From Planctomycetota bacterium (GTDB lineage Bacteria; Planctomycetota; Phycisphaerae; WQYP01; JAJZKY01): 10,527 nucleotides of DNA. Below are positions 1 to 7,213 of this stretch, in pieces. Location: the NCBI GenBank assembly GCA_021803885.1, contig JAJZKY010000104.1, forward strand, positions 1-10,527, written 5' to 3'. Both the position numbers and the translations under genes were made by a program. Position 1 is the stretch's first letter. Each line of letters opens with the position of its first letter. The notes below the pieces were generated by a model. The model was not told the origin of the DNA. It searched no databases and saw nothing but the letters and a program-made list of their open reading frames with translations.

Positions 1-2084
1 TTGCTGCTTCGGAAGTCGACGCTCTCCAGACCATAAATGTTGGCGTTTCCGCCATTCACAGTGAACCCAAATCCAGCAATGTTCGTTGATATCTGCGGGT
101 CCATCCATCGTTCGAAATATGCGGTCAGGTTGAATAGCGCGCGTTGATGCCAGAATTCATTCTTAGTTCCGATTTCGTAATCCCATACTGAATCGGAATT
201 AAACTGTGGAACCCCCTGCGAATTTACATTTGGGAAATTAGCCAACGAGGTATATGTAGTACCGGCTTGGGTCGGTGTCGCCGAAAGTTTGGCCTGAAGT
301 CCGCACTGTTGAATCTGGACAAGAGAGGTCGGCGCGCCGCAGATGGCGGGTGTCACCGGGTAGTTATATCCGACAAAGGGTTGGTCTGTGCCGCCTAAGC
401 GGAATCCTTTAGCAACAGTCAGATATACCATATGGTTGCTGTCAATCTGCCAGCGCAGATCGAATCTGGGGTTCGTGCCGCTTGCGCCCCCTCCTGCCGT
501 GGTGATGAGTGGGGCGGTATTCCCAGCTAACGTCGGCGCGCCGCTCAAAAGATTGGCAAATCCATATGGGGTGAAGTCGCCGTACTCAGTGTTGACCTGA
601 GAATATGAGTAGTGGTACCAGCGAACGCCCGCAGAGGCGGTAAGCCCGTCTGGGAATTTCCACGAAATGTTACCGAACGCCGCGTTCTGCAATATGGTTT
701 GCGGTTGGTAATCGACATAGACATTTGCGATTGGACCTGCCTGGGGATTGACGGACCACATGTCCCATTCAGACTGCAAGTCCTGGTAATAGTATCCGGC
801 TAGCCATTGAAGTCGACCAGCGCCCTGAGAGCCGATTCGCAGCTCTTCGCTCATCTGCCGGGTGTAGTCGCGCTCTTCGACGCCAGGACCGAACGGACCA
901 GGGCCGGTGGGACCTATGCCGCCCGCGCTGGTGTCGTAGGGAAATGCCTGTGTAGCCGAACCCAGCCCTGCTGAGCTGGCATTTTCTTCAGACCCGTCCT
1001 GAGAAACGAGCGCGTGGTTTGACCAAAGCCCGGTAATCGACGTCAGGCCAATGTTCGGCGTGATCGCATACTGGATCTTCAGGCTGCCTAGCGTAAACCG
1101 ATCTGTCTGTGGCTCAGATGCCTGATAGATTTCATAGTGGCCTTTCTGCACCGGCATAGTTGGATTTGACGGCGAGCCGTTGACATCCACGGCGTTCGGT
1201 GCGTTGGCTGTGTCCTGCTGCCACATCAACATCGGAGTGATCTTCAGCTGACTATTTGGTTGATAGAGCAGAATGGCGCGGAAGGAATCGTCCGTCGATG
1301 AATTAACTCCGGAAGTCGTCGAGATGATCGGGGCGCTGTAAAAATTACTGGGTCGGTAGCAGGGGACGCTCGGACATGTGTCGGACTGCACGGAACCGTC
1401 AGCAAGTACGTACCGGTTCAGCCACCCACTGGTTGTGGTATGCGAGCCGACCAAGCGCAGCGCGGCTGTTGAACCGAATGGCAGGTTGACCATCCCGTTT
1501 TGCGTGAAATTAATTCCACCGCCGGACCCGGTGTCGGAAACGATCGTCTCTCCGGAAGAGTCGAATTTCCCAAGTTCGGGACTGGCCGGAATCAAGCGGA
1601 CCGTGCCGCCCATCGAGCTCGATCCGTAGAGAGTGCCCTGCGGGCCGTGCAAGACCTCGACACGCTGCAAATCGTAGAGATTTGGATCGATGACGACTTT
1701 ACCGAGCTGCTCCGCGGCAGGTGCTGACAGCGCGATATCGCCCAGGTACACCCCGACCATCGAGGTGTTACCGCCCGAGGAGTTCAGACCACGCATCTCG
1801 TATTCGGTCTCGTTCGGTCCCGAGGTGCGCATTGAGAGACCCGGAATGCCTTGCGCGAGCGTATTGAAATCGGTCAAGCCGCGATCGGCGATATTTGCAG
1901 ACGTCAGCACCGTCATGCTGATCGGCGTGTCTTGCGCAAGGGTCTTGCGCTTGGTGGCCGTGACGATGACCTCTGCAAGTTGATCCGACGGGCTGCTCGG
2001 CTGGGCGGCCGCATGGGCGGCCGCGCCTGCAGATCCGAGCGCTAGGGCTACGGCGAAGGAGACTACGTGGTTGCACCGCTTCAT
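1..2084 (-). CDS. TonB-dependent outer-membrane receptor (3' end beyond window)
   Basis: This gene encodes an outer-membrane beta-barrel receptor for energy-coupled import of a siderophore or other large substrate, driven by TonB-ExbB-ExbD. I read an uninterrupted frame of about 694 codons from 2084 to the window edge, so the C-terminal strands are missing. The start ATG at 2084 (MKRCNHVV) has GAGGAG 9 nt upstream. An ATG 7 bases earlier is in another frame and closes quickly. Residues 1 to about 26 form a signal peptide ending near AHA/A. A TonB-box-like EVIVTA lies at 38-43. The plug domain spans about 50-168 and includes RVEVLHGPQGTLYGSSSMGG near 141-160. The rest is barrel, with late-barrel DYEIGTKN near the visible end and a short Cys-x5-Cys loop (TCPSVPCY). 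There is no STN signalling domain between the signal peptide and the TonB box. It lies downstream of the sigma/FecR pair, which probably controls it. The substrate cannot be read from the sequence. Confidence 0.93.
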   Translation of the reverse strand, partial: MKRCNHVVSFAVALALGSAGAAAHAAAQPSSPSDQLAEVIVTATKRKTLAQDTPISMTVLTSANIADRGLTDFNTLAQGIPGLSMRTSGPNETEYEMRGLNSSGGNTSMVGVYLGDIALSAPAAEQLGKVVIDPNLYDLQRVEVLHGPQGTLYGSSSMGGTVRLIPASPELGKFDSSGETIVSDTGSGGGINFTQNGMVNLPFGSTAALRLVGSHTTTSGWLNRYVLADGSVQSDTCPSVPCYRPSNFYSAPIISTTSGVNSSTDDSFRAILLYQPNSQLKITPMLMWQQDTANAPNAVDVNGSPSNPTMPVQKGHYEIYQASEPQTDRFTLGSLKIQYAITPNIGLTSITGLWSNHALVSQDGSEENASSAGLGSATQAFPYDTSAGGIGPTGPGPFGPGVEERDYTRQMSEELRIGSQGAGRLQWLAGYYYQDLQSEWDMWSVNPQAGPIANVYVDYQPQTILQNAAFGNISWKFPDGLTASAGVRWYHYSYSQVNTEYGDFTPYGFANLLSGAPTLAGNTAPLITTAGGGASGTNPRFDLRWQIDSNHMVYLTVAKGFRLGGTDQPFVGYNYPVTPAICGAPTSLVQIQQCGLQAKLSATPTQAGTTYTSLANFPNVNSQGVPQFNSDSVWDYEIGTKNEFWHQRALFNLTAYFERWMDPQISTNIAGFGFTVNGGNANIYGLESVDFRSS

Positions 2085-2352
2085 AATTCATCGCTCCTCG
2101 AAAATTGTGTTGTTCATGTGTCCCCCCGCACGACGCTCGAGCACAGAGCAGGTGCCCGACGTCGTACCCGGATCTCCGCGCTAAGCGGATTGACGTGCCG
2201 CTACAAAGAGATGACGAGCCGTGCCGAAATATCCACTACTCGCCGGAACAAATGACCAAAAGTGGGGCGATTTCGGGGCGAGCGATCCGGGTAGGGGTGT
2301 TGCGCGGGGGCAACAAAAAGCCTGCGAATCCGATGGCTAAGTCGGACGGAGG
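2085..2352. other. Intergenic region between fecR-like gene and receptor
   Basis: This 268-bp gap should hold the receptor's promoter, perhaps one read by the adjacent ECF sigma factor. I found no convincing -35/-10 pair. A 6-bp stem with a 6-nt loop (TGTTGC/GCAACA, 2298-2315) lies here. On the minus strand its T-run precedes the stem instead of following it, so it is not a normal terminator for the fecR-like gene. Confidence 0.5.
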
Positions 2353-3348
2353 TCAGCGATGTCCGATGGTGATCAGATTGGGCCGGATGTGATTGACTTG
2401 TACCGGAAGGGCCAGCGCAAGTGCTTTAAAGAATCCGCGCACGTCGTCTGTCTTGAAACGTCCGCTGATGCGCAGTTGCCCTACGCCAGGGCGAAGTACG
2501 ATATGCGCGTGGGTATAGCGGGCGACCTCGGCGGTGGCCCGCGCCAGTGGTTCATTGTTGAAAACCAGCGCGCCATAACGCCAAGACAGATCGTCGACGA
2601 CTCGTCCGGGACTGATGGAGGTTACCCGCATGCGTCGACCATCAATCGCTAGCCGCTGACCAGCTTTTAACGATTGCATCTGAGGCACCGCCGAAGAATG
2701 GCCAAATTCCGCCTGAACTTCGACAAGCCCTTGATTGACCAAAACGTCAACCAGCCGGTGGGCGCGTACTCTTACCTCGAACCGAGTGCCGATCGCCTGA
2801 ACTCGGGCATTGCCGGCTAGCACGTAGAAAGGTCTCGTACGCTCGGGAACATCGTGAAAGTGAGCCTGGCCTTTCAACAGATAGATGACTCGGCGCCTCC
2901 GGGAAAACTGCACTTTGATGCGAGTATTGGTATTCAGCGCGACCACCGAGCCGTCAGCCAGGGTCACGGTGCGCTCTTGCCCGACGATGGTCGAATATAC
3001 TTCGCTGTGCGGCCTCGATTCGAACCAGGCGGCGCCGATTACCCCCAGACACAGTGTGGCCGCGGCAATCCAGAGTTTTGGTGATTGCCTACGGCCCGTC
3101 CATCGGCGCGTCGCGCGCGCAAGCGTGGCGATCTTTTCATCGCGTTTAATTTCAGAGAGCCGATCGAGTGAACGCCACGTCTTACTGAACTCGTCGAAGG
3201 CTCGCCGGTGGCGTGAATCCCTACGCAGCCAGTTCTCGAATTCCGCGCGCTCCGCAGCGCTCAGCGTTCCGCTATCCAGCCGCCAAGTCCACGTGGCCGC
3301 TTCATCGTCGATCTGCGCCTGCGACTTCAGTCTCACCACTCGGTTCAT
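2353..3348 (-). CDS. FecR-family anti-sigma factor / sigma regulator
   Basis: This encodes an inner-membrane regulator of the ECF sigma factor encoded just upstream. It would hold or activate the sigma factor in response to a periplasmic signal. The 331-residue protein has the full FecR layout. A DUF4880-type N-terminal sigma-binding region (about 11-55, with WLRRDSRHRRAFDEF) is followed by one membrane segment at about 91-109 (KLWIAAATLCLGVIGAAWF). The periplasmic FecR domain covers about 117-212, with TLADGSVVALNTNTRI and GTRFEVRV. A C-terminal STN-like/DUF4974-type segment follows at about 262-318 (NEPLARATAEVARYT ... ISGRFKTDDVRGFFKAL). The start ATG at 3348 overlaps the sigma gene stop as ATGA, so the two are probably translationally coupled. 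The domain assignment comes from remembered family patterns. The inducing signal is unknown. Confidence 0.93.
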   Translation of the reverse strand: MNRVVRLKSQAQIDDEAATWTWRLDSGTLSAAERAEFENWLRRDSRHRRAFDEFSKTWRSLDRLSEIKRDEKIATLARATRRWTGRRQSPKLWIAAATLCLGVIGAAWFESRPHSEVYSTIVGQERTVTLADGSVVALNTNTRIKVQFSRRRRVIYLLKGQAHFHDVPERTRPFYVLAGNARVQAIGTRFEVRVRAHRLVDVLVNQGLVEVQAEFGHSSAVPQMQSLKAGQRLAIDGRRMRVTSISPGRVVDDLSWRYGALVFNNEPLARATAEVARYTHAHIVLRPGVGQLRISGRFKTDDVRGFFKALALALPVQVNHIRPNLITIGHR

Positions 3349-3914
3349 ACGCTTTTCTCGTCCGAGGGTTTCCAGAGCGCCTCTGGCTCCGGTTCATTTA
3401 AGGCGCCGAGTTCCCGCAGCCGACTTCGGCACCGTAACAGCCCCTTGGTCACATGCTTCTCGATCGTGCTGTGCGCCATCCCAAGCACATCAGCAATCTC
3501 TTCGTGGGACAGCTGGTAGACTTTGCGCAAAATGAACACACGTCGGCAGATAGGCGGCAACTCATCAACCACCGCGCAGAAGGCCTCAAACCGACGGTCG
3601 GAATCTAGCTGATCTACTGGGTCGGTCACAGGGGTAAGGACGTTCAGGGACTCGAAATCCGCCACTGCGTCCGTAGCCTGAGCGATGACTTGGCGGGAGC
3701 GGTCCACCGCGAGGTTGCGCGCAATACGAAAAATCAGCGCTCGAGGAGATTCCACGACTTGACCGGCCGGCATGGCGCAGACCCGCACATAGGCCTCTTG
3801 AACGAGATCGTCGACCTCATCGGCGCGGACGGTGAACCTACGCAAGTAACGCCGCAATGCTCCGCGGTAGGCCAAAATCTGGCTCAGCAACTGCTCGCGC
3901 TGCTCGTCAATCAC
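3345..3914 (-). CDS. ECF-type RNA polymerase sigma factor (FecI-like)
   Basis: This is an extracytoplasmic-function sigma-70 factor that would direct RNA polymerase to a small regulon, probably including the downstream receptor gene. The protein has 189 residues, normal for the family. Region 2 spans about 13-79, with the core-binding DDLVQEAYVRV at 35-45 and a region 2.4-like PRALIFRIARNLAVDRSR near 57-74. Region 4 lies at about 106-165, with LPPICRRVFILRKVYQLSHEE then the helix-turn-helix IADVLGMAHSTIEKHV. The start is GTG at 3914, chosen because GGGGAG sits 5 nt upstream and the N-terminus fits FecI-like proteins. The TGA stop overlaps the ATG of the fecR-like gene by 4 bp. It is the first gene of the sigma/anti-sigma transcription unit. 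Confidence 0.94.
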   Translation of the reverse strand: MIDEQREQLLSQILAYRGALRRYLRRFTVRADEVDDLVQEAYVRVCAMPAGQVVESPRALIFRIARNLAVDRSRQVIAQATDAVADFESLNVLTPVTDPVDQLDSDRRFEAFCAVVDELPPICRRVFILRKVYQLSHEEIADVLGMAHSTIEKHVTKGLLRCRSRLRELGALNEPEPEALWKPSDEKSV

Positions 3915-4353
3915 AGCTGCTCCCCAATTTGCACCCCCGGAAGCAGTCTACCTAAGCCGTGACAGCAACAAAAGCTACCGCCGGATCTCATGCCCGTGCC
4001 GTCCAAAAGGCCGGGCTCCCGCTCGGCGATCGCCGTGGCGCGTGCTCAGAAGCTACCGCTCGCGACTTTCCAAAGCCCCTTTTGAATCATCGCGGGTTGG
4101 GACAATGAGCGCCTACTCGCGCGCTAGCTCACCGCAGCTTCTACCCATCAGCCGGAGACGCCCGTCATCAGGCGTCGTTAAGATGCTCGTTGTGCCTCCG
4201 CCACAGATACGGTGCCGGAGCGCGTACCCTCTGGCGCAACTCGACGAATCAGGGGGTTAGACCTGCAACACCTCTCAACATCAGCGTGAATTTCTCTGCC
4301 CGACCCGGTTGTCGAATGCGCGGGGTGGCGCGACTCCGACGCATACGGCCCCT
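3915..4353. other. Gene-free stretch between sigma gene and amidase gene
   Basis: This 439-bp stretch lies upstream of the sigma gene and downstream of the amidase gene, both on the minus strand. It should hold the sigma gene promoter near 3915-3990, but I see no clear match. It contains a perfect 12-bp palindrome CGGCGATCGCCG (4024-4035) and a 6-bp hairpin GACGCC/GGCGTC with an 8-nt loop (4157-4176). The hairpin has no T-run on either strand. Short open frames here show no family resemblance. Confidence 0.5.
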
Positions 4354-5286
4354 TCAGTCGAAAACGCGTCGCGGAAAATAGAAGGAAACGGTCCAGTTGG
4401 GCCGATCGACAATCTCGCTGATGCGCAAGTCGCCACACACGCTGCAAAGCATGTAGGCATCGACTGCGGGCATGCCCTGTTCGCGCGTCAGCCAATCGAT
4501 CATTGAGCGCACCGCGTCGCGGGCTGCGACCATGAGATCCGGCCCAATGCCGGTCGTCACCCAATAGCCCCGCTCATCGAGGTGGCGCGTAACCGGTCCG
4601 TTGGTGATCAGACGCGGGAAGGCAAGCGGCTGCTGCTTGATGAGGTCGAAACGCAATGCGACGCGCATCGGACTCTCTAAGGCCGTCCCACAAACCTCTC
4701 CGTCCCCCTGCGCCGCATGGGTGTCCCCGACGGAGAAGAGTGCTCCCGGAACTTCCACTGGCAAATGCAGTTCCGCCCCCGAGGCGATGTCGCGCAGATC
4801 CATATTCCCGCCAACCCGCCGTGGTGGCACCACATCGAGGCGGCCGCTCTCCGCGGGCGCAACTCCAATGGTGCCGGTGAACGGTTTCAAAGGAACGCGG
4901 GCGCTTGCCCCAAATGCGCAAGGGGACAGCGAATGCGCATCGTAATGCCAAATCCGCAGTGCCGCCTCCCTGAAATCCTCAGCGAGGAGTCCGAAACCGG
5001 GAATGTTGGCAGTCCATCCCCATCCGGACGGGACAAATCCCAAGACCGAAACGCGCAGGATGTCCCCCGGCTGGGCTCCATCGATGTACACCGGACCGAC
5101 GACAGGATTGACGCGCGAGAAATCAAGACTCGCAACGTCTGCATCGCCGGAATCGCGTGTGAATTGCCCGCCCGAGGCGTCCTGCACCTCGAACTCCAGA
5201 GTCTCTCCGGGTGCAATCGAGATTGCGGCCGATAAGCTATTATCCCAGCCGTAATGCTGCGAATGGATAGTGTGCCGGTGCGTCAT
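4354..5286 (-). CDS. Acetamidase/formamidase family amidase
   Basis: This is a cytoplasmic amidase of the FmdA/AmdA family (Pfam FmdA_AmdA), which hydrolyses short-chain amides such as formamide or acetamide to ammonia and the carboxylate. It is full length at 310 residues and has no signal peptide. Family hallmarks I can see are TRDSGD (43-48), NPVVGPVYIDGAQPGD (60-75), GGNMD (159-163), GDTHAAQGDGEVCG (187-200) and a C-terminal segment CSVCGDLRISEIVD (281-294). The ATG at 5286 has a weak AGGG upstream. The gene is transcribed divergently from the permease gene, with 95 bp between the two preferred starts, which suggests a shared control region and a shared pathway. Which amide it cleaves cannot be decided from the sequence. 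Some members of the family act on larger or unknown amides. Confidence 0.92.
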   Translation of the reverse strand: MTHRHTIHSQHYGWDNSLSAAISIAPGETLEFEVQDASGGQFTRDSGDADVASLDFSRVNPVVGPVYIDGAQPGDILRVSVLGFVPSGWGWTANIPGFGLLAEDFREAALRIWHYDAHSLSPCAFGASARVPLKPFTGTIGVAPAESGRLDVVPPRRVGGNMDLRDIASGAELHLPVEVPGALFSVGDTHAAQGDGEVCGTALESPMRVALRFDLIKQQPLAFPRLITNGPVTRHLDERGYWVTTGIGPDLMVAARDAVRSMIDWLTREQGMPAVDAYMLCSVCGDLRISEIVDRPNWTVSFYFPRRVFD

Positions 5287-5381
5287 GCCAGACCCTACGT
5301 GCCACGATGCCGCACTTTACCACGTGCCAGACTGCCCCTAGACTCACCGTAGATCACCAATTTGCCCGCGCATTCCCCGCC
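5287..5381. promoter_or_regulatory. Divergent promoter region, amidase/permease
   Basis: The amidase start (minus strand, 5286) and the preferred permease start (plus strand, 5382) face away from each other across these 95 bp, so both promoters and any shared operator must sit here or run into the coding ends. I see no clear -35/-10 boxes. This is inferred from layout only. If translation of the permease instead begins at the in-frame ATG 5307, only 20 bp would remain. Confidence 0.35.
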
Positions 5382-6728
5382 ATGTCGCTGGAATCATTCG
5401 GTTATGAAGATCAATTAGATCGGGCACTCAGCCCTCTCGATCTCATCGTCTATGGCATGATCTTCATGGTGCCGATAGCACCGTTTTCGGTGTTCGGCTT
5501 CGTATGGAACGATGCTCATGGCATGGTGGTGCTGGCCTATCTGATCGGGATGGCTGGCATGCTCTTCACCGCATTGAGCTATGCGGCGATGTCGCAGGCG
5601 TTTCCGCTTGCCGGATCCGTGTACGCCTACGTCCAACGTGGCCTGCATGAGACCTTGGGATTTTTTGCCGGCTGGCTCATCCTGCTCGACTACATCCTCA
5701 TTCCCGCGCTTCTGTATCTGTTTTCAGCCGTTGCGTTGCAGCCCCTGCTGCCAGGAATCCCGATTTCAATTTGGTTGATTGCCTTCGTTGCAGTGAATGC
5801 CACAGCCAACCTGCTCGGGGTGCGCTTCACCGCACGCCTCTACAAGACGCTGCTGGCACTCGAGTTACTGACTCTTGCTATCTTTATCGCGTTTGGCCTA
5901 CGAGCATTGTATATGGGGGCGGGTGCCGGTCACCTGACGCTTCAGCCGCTATACGATCCGAAAAAATTCTCGTTGACCACTGTGGCGGGTGCGACCTCGA
6001 TCGCGGTGCTGTCATTCCTCGGCTTTGACGGAATTTCGACGCTGTCGGAGGAGAGCGCCGACTCGCACAAAGGCATCGCTCGCGCTACAGTGCTTTCGCT
6101 GATACTCATCGGCGCGCTCTTTGTGCTGCAAACATGGATCGCCGCGGATCTTGCCCAAGGGATGCATTTCCACTCAGCGGCTACCGCCTTCTACCAAGTG
6201 GCCGATCGCGCCGGCGGCCCCGTCCTTAAGATGGTGGCGATTCTTGCCGTCGTAATCTCATTCGGAATAGCAAACGCGATGGCGGCTCAGGCGGCAGTCT
6301 CTCGAGTGTTGTTCGCCATGGCCCGTGACCGGAAACTGCCGGCGGCGCTGGCAATTGTGCACCCGCGCTTCAAGACACCATACGTCAGCACCCTACTGGT
6401 AGCAGCAGTCTCACTGCTCGTGGGTTTAATTTTTGTCAAACATATCGATGATCTAAGCAGAGTCGTGAACTTTGGCGCACTGAGTAGCTTCGCGATGCTG
6501 CACGTTGCGGTCGTTTACCATTATTTTTTTAAAAAACGTACGGGCGCCTGGGTCAAACATCTGCTTTGTCCGGTCGCTGGTTTCGTTGTAATTCTTTATG
6601 TCCTCGCCGGCATGGACAACACGGCAAAAATACTCGGTGCATCCTGGGTTGTGCTCGGTATTGTCTATTACATCGTCCTTTCGCGCTTTGGCGCTAATCG
6701 CACGCGATTGAATGAATTGAACTCATAA
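5382..6728 (+). CDS. APC-superfamily amino acid/polyamine permease (PuuP/PlaP-like)
   Basis: This is a cytoplasmic-membrane, probably proton-coupled, importer of the amino acid-polyamine-organocation superfamily. From ATG 5382 it has 448 residues, close to E. coli PlaP and PuuP. Around 12 hydrophobic spans run through the protein. Segments that recall PlaP/PuuP are the first helix (IVYGMIFMVPIAPFSVFGF), GMLFTALSYAAMSQAFPLAGS, GFFAGWLILLDYILIP, the conserved FLGFDGISTLSEES loop, and ASVSR-like QAAVSRVLFAMARDRKLP. The open frame begins at an earlier ATG (5307), but the 25 extra residues look unlike the family and crowd the amidase start. Neither ATG has a good ribosome-binding site. The substrate could be putrescine, another amine or an amino acid. 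The divergent amidase suggests a nitrogen compound. A T7A6 run lies in the coding sequence at 6524-6536 (FFKK). Confidence 0.9.
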   Translation: MSLESFGYEDQLDRALSPLDLIVYGMIFMVPIAPFSVFGFVWNDAHGMVVLAYLIGMAGMLFTALSYAAMSQAFPLAGSVYAYVQRGLHETLGFFAGWLILLDYILIPALLYLFSAVALQPLLPGIPISIWLIAFVAVNATANLLGVRFTARLYKTLLALELLTLAIFIAFGLRALYMGAGAGHLTLQPLYDPKKFSLTTVAGATSIAVLSFLGFDGISTLSEESADSHKGIARATVLSLILIGALFVLQTWIAADLAQGMHFHSAATAFYQVADRAGGPVLKMVAILAVVISFGIANAMAAQAAVSRVLFAMARDRKLPAALAIVHPRFKTPYVSTLLVAAVSLLVGLIFVKHIDDLSRVVNFGALSSFAMLHVAVVYHYFFKKRTGAWVKHLLCPVAGFVVILYVLAGMDNTAKILGASWVVLGIVYYIVLSRFGANRTRLNELNS

Positions 6729-7213
6729 ACGGGTCCAAAAATTGCTTCGCAGTGAAATCCACTCGAATTCGCACGTCGGCAACACGGAAGATATTTGTCG
6801 CCTCCGCCGCGCAGAAGATGGTCGATCGCAGGCGCAGGCCTTATCGGGTGCGCACTTAACAAGCCCTGCTATAAAGAGTCCTGACCGCAGCGTCCACTAC
6901 CTAATCGGCGCCCTGTTCGGGAGCGGAGGTATTCGCGCGGTGAAGGATTGTAGATCGCATTAGCGGTGCACAACGGAGTTGACCTCGGCGCGGACGCCCC
7001 CATCTGCCAGCGCCGAACGCGAGTTCCTCACCACTGGCACTCTCCGGACTCTGCGGCATGGTAGGAACGTGGAACCTTCCGTGAGCCAGATCGCCCATGT
7101 CCCACTACACCAATATTGCGAATGCATGCCCGATCCTGGCCATGGTCGGCTCCTGCAGAGTACCTGTCGGTGCGCTTCACGCCATTTTTGAAAGTTGCCC
7201 GTTGCCCCGTGAT
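6729..7213. other. Gene-free stretch between convergent permease and GGDEF-EAL genes
   Basis: This is 485 bp between two convergent genes. I found no clear Rho-independent terminator for either gene and no recognisable RNA gene. A minus-strand open frame at 6960-7271 and several short plus-strand frames exist but look unlike any family I know. The stretch may be decayed coding sequence or plain spacer. Confidence 0.45.

Noticed and set aside
1768..2091. Minus-strand frame from the ATG at 2091
   Set aside because: It is out of frame with the receptor. The receptor ATG at 2084 has the better Shine-Dalgarno spacing and a signal peptide.
2298..2315. Hairpin TGTTGC/GCAACA beside a T-run as terminator of the fecR-like gene
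   Set aside because: On the transcribed strand the T-run comes before the stem, and the stem is only 6 bp.
2885..3535. 216-residue plus-strand open frame
   Set aside because: It lies antisense to the fecR-like and sigma genes, which have clear domains. Its Arg/Ser-rich translation is typical of an antisense frame in GC-rich DNA.
4024..4035. Perfect palindrome CGGCGATCGCCG
   Set aside because: GGCGATCGCC-type palindromes arise easily in GC-rich DNA. It is a single copy with no partner site.
4157..4176. Hairpin GACGCC/GGCGTC as terminator of the amidase gene
   Set aside because: No T-run follows on either strand, and it lies about 180 bp past the stop codon.
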